DNA of 64,000 nt. It comes from Bradyrhizobium uaiense. Its GTDB lineage: Bacteria > Pseudomonadota > Alphaproteobacteria > Rhizobiales > Xanthobacteraceae. The position numbers and the translations under genes are program-made. Shown here piece after piece: positions 53,932 to 63,072 of the stretch; within the stretch, counting starts at the first letter, position 1, and each line of letters begins with the position of its first letter. The stretch lies in the NCBI RefSeq assembly GCF_010811875.1, contig NZ_VKHP01000004.1, positions 38,255 through 102,254 on the forward strand. The letters are read 5' to 3'. The notes below the pieces were generated by a model, which was not told the origin of the DNA, did not search any database, and worked only from the letters and a program-made list of their open reading frames with translations.

Positions 53932-54993
53932 ATGCCATATTCAGCAAAGAATCTCCGGGAAGCCGCAGATGCCGGGGTGATCAGCGCGGCTGATCTGGAG
54001 CGGCTGCTCGCCTTCCTCGCCAGCACTGCCGGGCAAGGCACGGCCGATGGCGCAAGCCGGCCAGCCAGGTTCGATGCCGCACACGTGCTCTGGTATGCCG
54101 GCGCGCTGATCGTGATCGGCGCCATGGGCCTGTTCTCGACCCTGGCCTTCACCCAGATGGGCGGTCGGGCGCTCACGGCCTGCGCGATCGCCTACGCCAC
54201 TGCGTTCGCCGTGGCAGGTCATCACCTCTGGTTCGGCAAGAATTTGCGGGTTCCCGGCGGCCTGCTGATCGCGATCGCGGTCTCGATGGCGCCGCTCGCG
54301 GTCTATGGCATCCAGGACGAACTCGGCTGGTGGGGCAAGTTCGGCAAGCCCGGAACCGTGCAGGATTTCTATGTCTGGGTGAAGGGCAGCTGGATCTTCA
54401 TGGAGATCGCAACAATTGCCGCCGGCGTCGTTGCGCTGCGCTACTACCGCTTCGCCTTCATCGTCGCGATCATCTCGGTCGCGTTGTGGTTCATGTCGAT
54501 GGATCTGGCGCCATGGTTCAGCGGCACGGCCTATGCCGATTTCGAGATGCGGCGCCGGGTGTCGGTGTGGTTCGGATTGGCCGTCCTCGCGGTGGCGTGG
54601 ATCGTGGATTATCGCAGCCGCAACGGCGACTTTGCGTTCTGGCTGCATCTGTTCGGCCTGATGGCATTCTGGGGCGGCATCAGCGCCTCCGAAGGCTCGA
54701 CCGAATTGAGCAAGGCGATCTACTGCCTGCTCAATGTCGGCCTGATCGTCGTCGCCGTGATCCTGATGCGGCGCGCCTATGCAGTGTTCGGCGCGTTCGG
54801 CATCTGCCTCTATCTCGGCCATCTCGCCGACGTAGTGTTCAAGGACTCGCTGTGGTTTCCGTTCTCGCTGTCGCTGATCGGAATTGCCGTGATCGCCGCA
54901 GGCCTGCTCTACCATCGCAACGAGGGCGCGATCGCGGCCTGGCTCGACACGCATCTGCCGGCGGGGTTGCGGCCGCGATCCGCGACCGCGTAA
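53932..54993 (+). CDS. polytopic membrane protein (DUF2157-like)
   Basis: 353 residues from MPYSAKNLREAADAGVIS; the longer frame runs back over the promoter. A cytosolic N-terminal ~60 residues (NLREAADAGVISAADLERLL) is followed by about ten hydrophobic helices beginning HVLWYAGALIVIGAMGLFS. The N-terminal helix-turn-helix-like stretch plus helices resembles DUF2157 proteins. No transport motif found. The strong operator array upstream implies tight regulation, of unknown inducer. Confidence 0.7.
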   Translation: MPYSAKNLREAADAGVISAADLERLLAFLASTAGQGTADGASRPARFDAAHVLWYAGALIVIGAMGLFSTLAFTQMGGRALTACAIAYATAFAVAGHHLWFGKNLRVPGGLLIAIAVSMAPLAVYGIQDELGWWGKFGKPGTVQDFYVWVKGSWIFMEIATIAAGVVALRYYRFAFIVAIISVALWFMSMDLAPWFSGTAYADFEMRRRVSVWFGLAVLAVAWIVDYRSRNGDFAFWLHLFGLMAFWGGISASEGSTELSKAIYCLLNVGLIVVAVILMRRAYAVFGAFGICLYLGHLADVVFKDSLWFPFSLSLIGIAVIAAGLLYHRNEGAIAAWLDTHLPAGLRPRSATA

Positions 54994-55005
54994 TGCGGCG
55001 GCGGC

Positions 55006-56358
55006 TTACGACAACCGCATGTCCAGCAGCCGCCGGCCTTCGCCCTTCAAGAGCTTCTTCACCGCGCTCGAGGCGATCACCTCGCCGTTGTTGGCGTAGG
55101 CCTCGTGGTTCTTCTCGATGTCGTCGAGGCGGTAGAGGTAGTTGACCATGACGCCTGCGGATTCGCGCAGGCCCTTGGGCGAGAGGTCGCCGAGCCAGTT
55201 GATCCGCTCCAGCCGCGCGCCATTGCCGAGATGGAAGCGCGCGACCGAATCGATCAGCCGGCCCTTCGGCGTGCGGGCCTTCAGGAAATAATAGGCGGCG
55301 AGCGGCTCCAGCACGGCGCGCAGCTGCGTGGCGAGCTCGGCGTTCTCGAACCAGTCCGGCTTGCCGAGGCTTTCCAGCAGCTGGCGGTCCTCATCGGTGA
55401 GCGGCACGTCATCGGCCTGCTTGACCCACTGCATGAAGCCCGGCACCGGCGACAGCGTCACGAAATTGTCGAGCTTGGGCAATTCGCGGCGCAACTCCTC
55501 GACCACCTGCTTGATCAGGAAGCTGCCGAACGAGATGCCGCCGAGGCCGCGCTGGGTGTTGGAAATCGAATAGAACACCGCGGTGCGGGCCTTCTCGACC
55601 GGAACCGGCTCGCGCTCTTCGGCAAGCAGCGGTGCGATCGCGCCCGGAATGGTTTCGGTCAGCGCGACCTCGACGAAGATCAGCGGCTCGTCGGCCAGCG
55701 CCGGATGGAAGAATGCGTAGCAGCGGCGATCGATCGGATCGATGCGGCGGCGCAGGTCATCCCAATCGCGGATCTCGTGCACAGCCTCATAGCGGATGAT
55801 CTTCTCCAGAATATTGGCCGGAGACGACCAGTCTATCCTGCGCAGCACGAGGAATCCCCTGTTGAACCAGGACGAGAGCAGATGCACCACGTCGCGATCG
55901 AGCGCGGCGAGGTCCTTGTTGCCCTTCATCAATGAAAGCAGATCCGAGCGGATCGACACCAGCTCGCCGGTGCCGCCCGGCGCGCGGTTGAGCCGGCGGA
56001 TCAATTCCTGGCGGCGCGGCTCGGAGGCGAAATGCAGGTCGCTCGCGTCCTCGCCATTGGCTTTGGCGCGCCAGGCGTCGATCGCCTGCGCCAGCCGGGC
56101 GTGATCGGGTCCGAAATCGCGCGCCAGCGTCTGGAAGAACGACAGCCGTCCGGCGGCATCGAGGTGGTGGTAGCGGTCGAGCACTTCGCGCGCCATCGCG
56201 GTGCCGGAGGCCTCGCCGCGGCCGGACAGCAGCGCCTCGCACAATTCCAGAAGTTCGGACGCATCCTGCTTGTCGTCGGCCGGGCTGGCGCGGCCGAGCA
56301 GGACGCGGCCGCGTTCGGAAATCGTCGAGAGCAAGTCGGAGAAGAAGGCGTTGGCCAT
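55006..56358 (-). CDS. malonyl-CoA decarboxylase
   Basis: 450 residues, MCD family: helical N-terminal domain (~1-140) and GNAT-like catalytic C-terminal domain. Recognisable blocks are VHEIRDWDDLRRRIDP, CYAFFHPALADEPLIFVEVALT, FYSISNTQRGLGGISFGSFL and the catalytic Ser/His region TLSPVPGFMQWV. It converts malonyl-CoA to acetyl-CoA. In rhizobia related MatA genes sit with matB (malonyl-CoA synthetase) and matC; none is here, so malonate use or fatty-acid precursor control is unclear. The direct repeat GTCGTATCCAG occurs twice just upstream. Confidence 0.93.
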   Translation of the reverse strand: MANAFFSDLLSTISERGRVLLGRASPADDKQDASELLELCEALLSGRGEASGTAMAREVLDRYHHLDAAGRLSFFQTLARDFGPDHARLAQAIDAWRAKANGEDASDLHFASEPRRQELIRRLNRAPGGTGELVSIRSDLLSLMKGNKDLAALDRDVVHLLSSWFNRGFLVLRRIDWSSPANILEKIIRYEAVHEIRDWDDLRRRIDPIDRRCYAFFHPALADEPLIFVEVALTETIPGAIAPLLAEEREPVPVEKARTAVFYSISNTQRGLGGISFGSFLIKQVVEELRRELPKLDNFVTLSPVPGFMQWVKQADDVPLTDEDRQLLESLGKPDWFENAELATQLRAVLEPLAAYYFLKARTPKGRLIDSVARFHLGNGARLERINWLGDLSPKGLRESAGVMVNYLYRLDDIEKNHEAYANNGEVIASSAVKKLLKGEGRRLLDMRLS

Positions 56359-56482
56359 GTGTGGGTCGTATCCAGCAGGTCGTATCCAGTGAAGCCGGAC
56401 CTTACACGGGATTTAAGGTCGGGAGGACTGCAATCAAGCGCATGGATCGTACGGAAATATGTCGCAGCGCGACAGCGGTATA

Positions 56483-56511
56483 ATTTGTCCTCACTGCGCC
56501 CGGTGACAAAT
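56483..56511 (-). terminator. hairpin after the AraC-type regulator
   Basis: ATTTGTC and GACAAAT, with inner TCAC/GTGA, enclose a GC-rich loop just beyond the regulator's stop. On the leftward transcript AT-rich bases follow. Probably a terminator. Confidence 0.4.
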
Positions 56512-56516
56512 CGCTT

Positions 56517-57338
56517 TCACGTTTTTTCGCACGTTTTCTCCGCGAAGGCGGTCGGTGTCTTGCCGGTAACCTGGCGGAACGCGTGGGAAAATGCCGGCAC
56601 GCTGGCATAACCGAGGTCGGAGGCGACCTGCTTGACCGAGACGTTCGCGCCGGTCGACAGGCGCTCGATCGCCGCTGCGATCCGGGCGCGCTGGCACCAG
56701 CTCTTGAAGGAGAGTTGTGTCTCAGCCGAGAACAGGCGTGACAGTGTCCGCGCCGAGGTGCCGACCATGCGCGCCAGTGCATCGATCTCGTGGTCCCTGG
56801 TCGGATCGGCCAGCACGATGTCGGCGGCGCGGCGGCAGCGCGGTTCCTGCGGCAGCGGGATGAAGGTCGCGGAATCCTCGGCCTGGTGCAGCTCCAGCAT
56901 CACGAGCCTGATCAGCAGGTCGGTGCGCTCGCGTCCGCATGAGGCGTCGAACAGCGCTAGGATCGCTTGATGCACCAGCGGCGACACCCGCACCACGAAT
57001 TCATGGTCGAGGCTGCCGCTGCGTTGTTCGCGCGCGAGCCAGGCCTGGTCGAAATACAGCGTGCGCATCTCGATGTCGGCGAGCACGTCGATCGCGTGCG
57101 GAAGCAGGGCAGGGACCCACACCGCGCGATCCGGCGGCACAAGCCAGCGGCCCTTCGGTGTCGTCACCTGCATGGTGCCGCTGGCGGCATAGACCAGCTG
57201 CGCCTCGCGATGCATGTGCGGGTCGAGGCGGATGCCCTTCGGGTAGTTGCGCGCGACCATGTGGACGCCGTCGCCGGTGACGCGCCGGTCCTGGTGGAGG
57301 GCTCTTATTGGCGGCTCAGCGATAGTCATTGGCGACAT
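56517..57338 (-). CDS. AraC-family transcriptional regulator
   Basis: 273 residues. N-terminal cupin (~15-130): YPKGIRLDPHMHREAQLVYA and GRWLVPPDRAVWVPALLPHAI, with the HMHREAQ His. C-terminal double helix-turn-helix (~165-270): IDALARMVGTSARTLSRLF and VSVKQVASDLGYASVPAFSHAFRQVTGKTP. It is divergent from an MFS gene with 64 bp between, so it most likely regulates that transporter in response to its substrate. Confidence 0.9.
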   Translation of the reverse strand: MSPMTIAEPPIRALHQDRRVTGDGVHMVARNYPKGIRLDPHMHREAQLVYAASGTMQVTTPKGRWLVPPDRAVWVPALLPHAIDVLADIEMRTLYFDQAWLAREQRSGSLDHEFVVRVSPLVHQAILALFDASCGRERTDLLIRLVMLELHQAEDSATFIPLPQEPRCRRAADIVLADPTRDHEIDALARMVGTSARTLSRLFSAETQLSFKSWCQRARIAAAIERLSTGANVSVKQVASDLGYASVPAFSHAFRQVTGKTPTAFAEKTCEKT

Positions 57339-57402
57339 CCCGTCAGGACAAGCACCTATAACCTATTTTCGAGCAATGGAAGAATCGCGTGAGAGACGTG
57401 CC

Positions 57403-58596
57403 ATGAATAGTCCCAGCCGGGTGATCACCTTCGTCAACGCCGGCCATTTCATCGATCATTATGCGATGCTGATTTTCGCCGCCGCCGTCATCATCATGGG
57501 CCCGGCGCTCGGCATGGCCTATTCGGAGCTCCTGCCCTATGCGACGCCGGGCTTCATCGCCTTCGGCGCCGGCTCGTTGATCACGGGCTGGCTCGGCGAC
57601 CGCTGGAGCCGCCGCCACATGATGGTGATCTTCTTCGTCGGCATCGGCCTGTCGATGATCTCGGTCGGCTTCGTGCAGACGCCGCTGCAGCTCGGCGCCG
57701 CGCTGCTCGCGATCGGCATCTTCGCTTCGATCTACCATCCGGTCGGCACCGCGATGATCGTGTCCTATGCCGAGAAGCTCGGCGCCCAGATGGGGATCAA
57801 CGGCGTCTGGGGCAATCTCGGGGTTGCCTCCTCGGCGCTGGTCACCGGCGTGATCGGCCAATATCTCGGCTGGCGCTGGGCCTTCATCGTGCCCGGCGTG
57901 GTCACCGTGCTGATCGGTATCGCCTTTGCGATGACGGTGATGCATGAGGACCGCAAGGGGGCAAGGCAGGCCGCGGCGCAAGCGCGGGTCGCCAAGGAAG
58001 ACATGTGGCGCGTGGTGCTGTCGCTCGTGATCGTGGTGATCGCGATCTCGACCACGTTCAACGCGGTGACGGTGGCGTTGCCGAAACTGTTCGCGGAGCG
58101 GCTCGCCGATCTGACCAGGAGCCCGGCGCTGCTCGGCGTGATCGCCGCAGGCGTCTATGTGTTCGGCGCGATGACGCAGTACACGATCGGCAGGCTGCTC
58201 GACAAACATTCGCTGAAGACGGTGGCGCTGCCGCTGTCGTTCATGCTGGCGCCGTTCCTCTATTTCGCGGCGAGCCTGTCCAATCTGCCGCTGATCGTGG
58301 TCTCGATCGGCATCGTGATGGGCGCGTTCGGCCAAGTCACGGTGAACGATGCCATGGTCGGAAAATACACCACCGAGGAATGGCGCTCGCGCGCCTATGC
58401 GGTGCGCTATTTCGTCGGCTTCACCGCGGCCGGCGCCTCCGTCGGCCTGGTGGCCTGGCTGTATGACCAGGGCGGCTTCTCCATGATGCTGCGCGCCTTT
58501 GCCGCGCTGTGCCTGCTGGCGATCGCGGCCGCGATCATCCTGCCGCGCGAGATCCGCACCCCGGCCACGCAAGGGGGGCTGAACCGGGCGTCCTGA
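57403..58596 (+). CDS. MFS transporter
   Basis: 397 residues from MNSPSRVITFVNAGHFIDHY with GAGAG upstream; earlier starts exist. Twelve hydrophobic segments, with the MFS signature GWLGDRWSRRHMMVIFFVG between helices 2 and 3. His-rich GHFIDHYA at the start is typical of a fosmidomycin-resistance / DHA-like group. Substrate unknown. Paired with the divergent AraC regulator. Confidence 0.85.
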   Translation: MNSPSRVITFVNAGHFIDHYAMLIFAAAVIIMGPALGMAYSELLPYATPGFIAFGAGSLITGWLGDRWSRRHMMVIFFVGIGLSMISVGFVQTPLQLGAALLAIGIFASIYHPVGTAMIVSYAEKLGAQMGINGVWGNLGVASSALVTGVIGQYLGWRWAFIVPGVVTVLIGIAFAMTVMHEDRKGARQAAAQARVAKEDMWRVVLSLVIVVIAISTTFNAVTVALPKLFAERLADLTRSPALLGVIAAGVYVFGAMTQYTIGRLLDKHSLKTVALPLSFMLAPFLYFAASLSNLPLIVVSIGIVMGAFGQVTVNDAMVGKYTTEEWRSRAYAVRYFVGFTAAGASVGLVAWLYDQGGFSMMLRAFAALCLLAIAAAIILPREIRTPATQGGLNRAS

Positions 58597-58783
58597 TCCG
58601 TTTGCCGTTGAGGCAATGCGCACCGGCGAGCGGGTGCGCTGATCGGCGCCTGCCGGCGTTCGTGACTTGGTCACGCTTCGCGAACTTTGTTCCAGCCTGC
58701 AGGTGTGATAGCTTTAGCCGGGCCTCGGGGACGAAGGCGTCGGTTGCGCCTCCTTGCACGTATTTTGGAGCAGCCGGAGCGCC

Positions 58784-60337
58784 ATGGGCGAAATTCGCGA
58801 CTTCAAGTCAGGCCGGTCACAGTCCGACAATACACAGCCGCCCGGAACTTCGATGCCGCGGCGCTTGGCGGCGATCGTTGTCGGAGATATCGCCGGCTAC
58901 AGCCGGCTGATGCAACTCGATGAGGAGGGCACGCATACCCGCGTCAAGCGGGCCGAGCGCGATCTGATCGAGCCGACCATTGCCGAGCACCATGGCAAGC
59001 TGGTCAAGACCACCGGCGACGGCTTTATCGCGATGTTCGACAGTCCGGTCGAGGCCGTCCGGTGCAGCATCGTGATTCAGCAGAACATGATCGGCCGCAA
59101 CGCGGCGGTCGCGCGAGATCGCTGGATCGAGTACCGGATCGGGGTCAACCTCGGCGACGTCATCATCGAGCCCGACGATATCTATGGCGACGGCGTCAAC
59201 GTGGCTTCGCGACTGGAGGGGATCGCAGCGCCGGGCGACGTCTTCATCTCCGGCGGCATCTACGAGCAGATCAAGCACAAGATGGTCTGCGGCTACGAAT
59301 CGCTCGGTGACAAGAAGGTGAAGAACATCACCGATCCTATCCGGGTTTATCGCGTGCTGCCGGACGCTGCCGCGTACCAGAGGACACGCCGGCGCCGCGA
59401 GTCCATCCTGCTCACGTTGCTTGGGCTGGCGATCGCGATCATCGCGGGCGGCGTGCTGTGGTACCTGCTGGCGCAACCGCGCAGCAAGCCGATCGACGTG
59501 GCGCAGGCGCCTCCGTCACCGGCCGTATCGCCGGCCGTTCAGCAGCCGGCACCGAGCCCGCCTCCGGCTCCAGGCCAGGCTGCGAGTCCGGTCCCGAGGG
59601 CCGCACCGGCGCAGCAAGCCTCGCCTCAAGCCGCGCCCTCTGCAACTCCGGCCGCGTCGGTGCCGGAGCCTGAAATGGTCTCGCTCCAGGGCGGCAGCTT
59701 CTCGATGGGAAGCAATGACGATCCCTCGGAGCGGCCGATCCGCAGGGTGACGGTCAAGCCGTTCGCCATGGGCAAATATCCGGTCACCGTGCGGGAATGG
59801 AATGCCTGCGCGGCGGCCAAGGCTTGCGGCTTCACGGCCAGTGGCAAGGACGACATTCCGGTCACCAATGTGAGCTGGAGCGATGCGAAACAATATGTGG
59901 CCTGGCTCGCCGAGGGGACGAAGAAGGCCTACCGGCTTCCGAGCGAGGTCGAATGGGAATACGCGGCGCGGGGCGGAACGCAGTCGAAATACTGGTGGGG
60001 CGACCAGATGCAATCGGGCCACGCCGGCTGTAAGGATTGCGGCGGCGACGCTACCACCGACCAGCCCGTCAAGGTCGGCAGCTTCAAGCCGAATCCATTT
60101 GGCCTGTACGACATGGGCGGCAGCGTCGATCAGTGGGTCGAGGATTGCTGGCACCGGAACTACCAGGGCGCGCCGGCCGACGGTGCGGTGTGGCCCGGCG
60201 GCGACTGCGGCTCCCATGTCATTCGTTCCGGCTCCTGGAAGAACGACGCGCGCTATGTCCGTCCGGCCAATCGCGACAATTACGGCACCAATGTTCGCTA
60301 CCCGACCCACGGTTTCCGGGTCGCGCTGTCGCCCTGA
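58784..60337 (+). CDS. class III adenylate cyclase fused to a SUMF1/FGE-like domain
   Basis: 517 residues from MGEIRDFKSGRSQ with GGAG 6 bp upstream. Residues ~26-200 are a cytosolic class III cyclase: metal Asp in AIVVGDIAGYSRLM and KTTGDGFIAMF, Lys for ATP selection, and DDIYGDGVNVASRLEG. One membrane helix (~206-230, SILLTLLGLAIAIIAGGVLW) leads to a Pro/Ala linker (~231-300). A periplasmic FGE-sulfatase domain (~303-517) follows: MVSLQGGSFSMGSND, YRLPSEVEWEYAARGG, FGLYDMGGSVDQWV. The FGE active Cys pair is absent (SGSWKNDARYVRPANR), so this domain cannot make formylglycine by the known chemistry and is more likely a ligand-binding sensor. Confidence 0.88.
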   Translation: MGEIRDFKSGRSQSDNTQPPGTSMPRRLAAIVVGDIAGYSRLMQLDEEGTHTRVKRAERDLIEPTIAEHHGKLVKTTGDGFIAMFDSPVEAVRCSIVIQQNMIGRNAAVARDRWIEYRIGVNLGDVIIEPDDIYGDGVNVASRLEGIAAPGDVFISGGIYEQIKHKMVCGYESLGDKKVKNITDPIRVYRVLPDAAAYQRTRRRRESILLTLLGLAIAIIAGGVLWYLLAQPRSKPIDVAQAPPSPAVSPAVQQPAPSPPPAPGQAASPVPRAAPAQQASPQAAPSATPAASVPEPEMVSLQGGSFSMGSNDDPSERPIRRVTVKPFAMGKYPVTVREWNACAAAKACGFTASGKDDIPVTNVSWSDAKQYVAWLAEGTKKAYRLPSEVEWEYAARGGTQSKYWWGDQMQSGHAGCKDCGGDATTDQPVKVGSFKPNPFGLYDMGGSVDQWVEDCWHRNYQGAPADGAVWPGGDCGSHVIRSGSWKNDARYVRPANRDNYGTNVRYPTHGFRVALSP

Positions 60338-60371
60338 GAGATTATCTGCAATTGCCGGGTTTGGAGGAGCT

Positions 60372-60797
60372 ATGAAACGTGCAGGCTTGATCATGCTCGC
60401 TGCAGCACTGACATTGCTCGCTGGTCCGGCCAACGCGCAAAACAAGCCGGCGGGGAAAGACACCAAGCTGTATTTCATCTGGCCGCACAACGGAACCAAG
60501 CTCAAAGGCCCGTTCACGTGCCGCTTCGGGCTGCGCAACATGGGCGTCACCCATGCCGGCGACGAATATCCGAACAGTGGCCATCACCATCTTCTGATCG
60601 ATGTGGATGAGCCGTTGAATCCGAATGAGCCGATCCCGTCGGACAAGTCTCACCAGCACTTCGGTGCGGGCCAGACCGAGACGCAGCTCGATCTGGCGCC
60701 CGGCAAGCATACCTTGCAGTTGGTGCTGGGCGACGCCAAGCATTATCCATTCAACCCGCCGGTGGTCTCCGAAAAAATCACCATCCGCGTCAAATAG
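60372..60797 (+). CDS. exported DUF4399 protein
   Basis: 141 residues with a Sec signal (MKRAGLIMLAAALTLLAGPANA). The mature part, YFIWPHNGTKLKGPFTCRFG, SGHHHLLIDVDEPLN, SHQHFGAGQTETQLDLAPG and HTLQLVLGDAKHYPF, is DUF4399, rich in His that may bind metal. GGAGG precedes the ATG. It starts 34 bp after the cyclase-SUMF1 gene, so both may be co-transcribed and the DUF4399 protein could meet the periplasmic SUMF1-like domain; this is inference. Confidence 0.87.
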   Translation: MKRAGLIMLAAALTLLAGPANAQNKPAGKDTKLYFIWPHNGTKLKGPFTCRFGLRNMGVTHAGDEYPNSGHHHLLIDVDEPLNPNEPIPSDKSHQHFGAGQTETQLDLAPGKHTLQLVLGDAKHYPFNPPVVSEKITIRVK

Positions 60798-60902
60798 GCC
60801 GATACGGATAGCTCCCTTGCGCGAACCGCCGCTTGCGCAAAGCGGCCTCGTGCGGTTTGTTGCGCGCCGGTCGGGCGCAAGACCCGGTGTGGAGGACGTC
60901 CG

Positions 60903-61701
60903 ATGTTGTCGCGACTGCTGCGTCTGGCCGGCCTCGTTCTGGGAGTGATTGTCATGGCCACATCCGCCAACGCCGATTCCTTGAAGGATCAGATCGCACC
61001 GACCGGAAAGCTCCGGCTCGCGATCGCGATCAGCCCGGCGGGCGGCGCGTTCTGGTGCACCAGGACCGAGAACGGCTATGCCGGCGTTCCCGTCGATCTC
61101 GGCCGCGAGATGGCGTCGCAGCTCGGTGTTTTCCGTTGAATACGTCGTGCACCAGAATTCCGGCCAGATCACCGACGCGGCGGCCAGGAACACCTGGGAT
61201 ATCACCTTCCTGCCCCGGGATCCCGAGCGCGAGACCAGGATGACGTTCGGGCCGAACTACGAGGTCGCCGATGCCACCTACATCGTCAAGCCGGGCTCGA
61301 CGATTGCGAATTTTGCCGCGCTGGATCAGGACGGCGTCAAGGTCGCGGCCGTCAACGCGACCACCACGATGCGCGGTGCGATCGCGCATCTCAAGCACGC
61401 CAAGGTCACCGGCTATCAGACCTATGACGAGATCTTCAATCTGTTGAAGAGCGGCGAGGTCGATGCGTTCGCGTTGTCGCGCGATCAGCTCAACGCGATG
61501 GCCAGGAAAATTCCGGGCACCCGCGTGCTGGACGAGACCTTCAAGCAGACCGTCACCGCGGTCGCGGTGCCGCTCGACCATCCGCTGGCCGCAGCGTTCG
61601 CCGCCAGGTTCATGACGGATGCAATCGCCAACGGCACGCTGCGCAAGGCCTATGATGCCAACGGGCTGAAGAACACGCCGGTGCGGACCGAGGTGAAGTG
61701 A
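60903..61701 (+). pseudogene. frameshifted amino-acid-type ABC solute-binding protein
   Basis: Signal peptide MLSRLLRLAGLVLGVIVMAT... then LKDQIAPTGKLRLAIAISPAG and GYAGVPVDLGREMASQLGV, the start of a type-3 (SBP_bac_3) binding protein. The first frame stops after ~78 codons (LGVFR). The rest, VEYVVHQNSGQITDAAA through TLRKAYDANGLKNTPVR, continues in another frame to 61701. Removing one T from the TTTT run at 61129-61132 joins them (LGVSVEYVVH). Either a real inactivating frameshift or a sequencing error. No permease genes adjacent. Confidence 0.8.
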
Positions 61702-61727
61702 AGCAGCGGCGCGCATCGACCCTATCG

Positions 61728-61832
61728 CCGTCATCCTGAGGCGCGAGCGAAGCGAGCCTCGAAGGATGAATCGGCCCCGCTGGTGGCCGTCGATCCTTCG
61801 AGACGCCGCTTCGCGGCTCCTCAGGATGACGG
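61728..61832. repeat. palindromic extragenic repeat with 13-bp inverted ends
   Basis: CCGTCATCCTGAG ... CTCAGGATGACGG, exact inverted ends of a 105-bp unit. A dispersed rhizobial type by my recollection; one copy here. Confidence 0.75.
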
Positions 61833-61971
61833 TGATGGAGAGGCGCGCATCCCTTGGGCGACATCTGTGCAGGCTGCATAAATCGGCGGCATCGCGCCGG
61901 TTAGCCTATCGGTCATCCATTTAAGTATCTGTATTCGAACAATTTTTTTGTCCAGCCGCCGCCGTCGGCGG

Positions 61972-61988
61972 TTGGCATATCCATTGCT
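61972..61988 (+). promoter_or_regulatory. sigma-54-type promoter
   Basis: TTGGCATATCCATTGCT has GG and GC exactly 10 bp apart and matches TGGCA-N7-TTGCT of the RpoN consensus except at two -24 block bases. It is 205 bp upstream of the transporter start. In rhizobia nitrogen genes with such promoters are commonly NtrC-controlled. Confidence 0.6.
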
Positions 61989-62035
61989 TTTGAATGCATT
62001 GGTCAATGACGACTGCCGTCCTCCGGATTGCCGAA

Positions 62036-62081
62036 GCCAGCGAAGGCCGAGGTGAGGGGATCAAGGCGCCCGGCCCGGGCG
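62036..62081 (+). promoter_or_regulatory. structured leader upstream of the FNT transporter
   Basis: GCC-AGCGAA-GGC (62036-62047) is a possible hexaloop with A1 and G4, followed by CGCCC/GGGCG around a 5-nt loop (62067-62081). Hexaloops of this type are targets of ANTAR antiterminators such as NasT. The first stem is only 3 bp, so this is tentative. Confidence 0.25.
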
Positions 62082-62192
62082 TCTCGAGCAATCGTTGCAC
62101 CCCATCTCCCCGAACGGACGAGCATTTCTATCAACCCGCGTCGCTTCCGGCAGGCAACCGGCGCGGCCGAATTGCGCAAGGGGACTTTACGA

Positions 62193-63011
62193 ATGGCCTA
62201 CCTCGCACCGTCCGAATTCGTCACCAAGATGGTGGACGCCGGCGAATCCAAGATCTTCATGTCGACGCGCGACACCGTGATCCGTGCCTACATGGCCGGT
62301 GCGATCCTGGCGCTGGCGGCCTGGTTTGCCGTGACGATCAACGTCAACACCGGCCAGCCGCTGGTCGGCGCATTGCTGTTTCCGGTCGGCTTCGTGATGC
62401 TCTATCTGCTGGGCTTCGACCTGCTGACGGGCGTATTCGTGCTGTCGCCACTCGCGCTGCTCGACAAGCGCGCCGGCGTCACGCTCGGCGGCGTGCTGCG
62501 CAACTGGGGCCTCGTGTTCGTCGGCAATTTCGCCGGCGCACTCACGGTGGCGTTCATGATGGCGTTCGTGACGACCTTCGGCTTCACGCAGGAGCCCGAC
62601 AAGGTCGGCATGACCATCGGAAATGTCGGTGAGGCGCGAACGCTGGGCTACGCAGCGCATGGCGCGGCGGGCATGGCGACCCTGTTCATCCGCGGCATGC
62701 TCTGCAACTGGATGGTCTCGACCGGCGTCGTCGGCGCCATGATCTCGACCACGGTGCCGGGCAAGGTCATCGCGATGTGGATGCCGATCCTGGTGTTCTT
62801 CTACATGGTGTTCGAGCATTCGGTGGTGAACATGTTCCTGTTCCCGTCCGGACTGATGCTGCATGCGAAGTTCTCGATCATGGACTATTTGATCTGGAAC
62901 GAGATTCCGACCGTGCTGGGCAACCTCGCCGGCGGCCTCGCCTTCACCGGGCTCACGCTCTACACCACGCATGTGAAGACGGCGCCGAAGCGCCAGCGCC
63001 TCGCGGCTTGA
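62193..63011 (+). CDS. formate/nitrite transporter family channel
   Basis: 272 residues from MAYLAPSEFVTKMVDAG with AAGGGGA upstream. The longer frame covers the leader. Six membrane helices in the FocA/NirC fold; GFDLLTGVFVLSPLALLDKRAG and FIRGMLCNWMVSTGVVGA are FNT signature segments (conserved His reads as EHSVVNMFLF). It moves nitrite or formate across the inner membrane. A sigma-54-type promoter and long leader upstream favour nitrite and nitrogen control. The next gene is a phosphatase/kinase fusion. Confidence 0.88.
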   Translation: MAYLAPSEFVTKMVDAGESKIFMSTRDTVIRAYMAGAILALAAWFAVTINVNTGQPLVGALLFPVGFVMLYLLGFDLLTGVFVLSPLALLDKRAGVTLGGVLRNWGLVFVGNFAGALTVAFMMAFVTTFGFTQEPDKVGMTIGNVGEARTLGYAAHGAAGMATLFIRGMLCNWMVSTGVVGAMISTTVPGKVIAMWMPILVFFYMVFEHSVVNMFLFPSGLMLHAKFSIMDYLIWNEIPTVLGNLAGGLAFTGLTLYTTHVKTAPKRQRLAA

Positions 63012-63072
63012 TCCTGGCCGGCTTATGGGTCTCTCCTGTCATGGAGAGACCCGCAGGGGCCTGCATGAGGCG

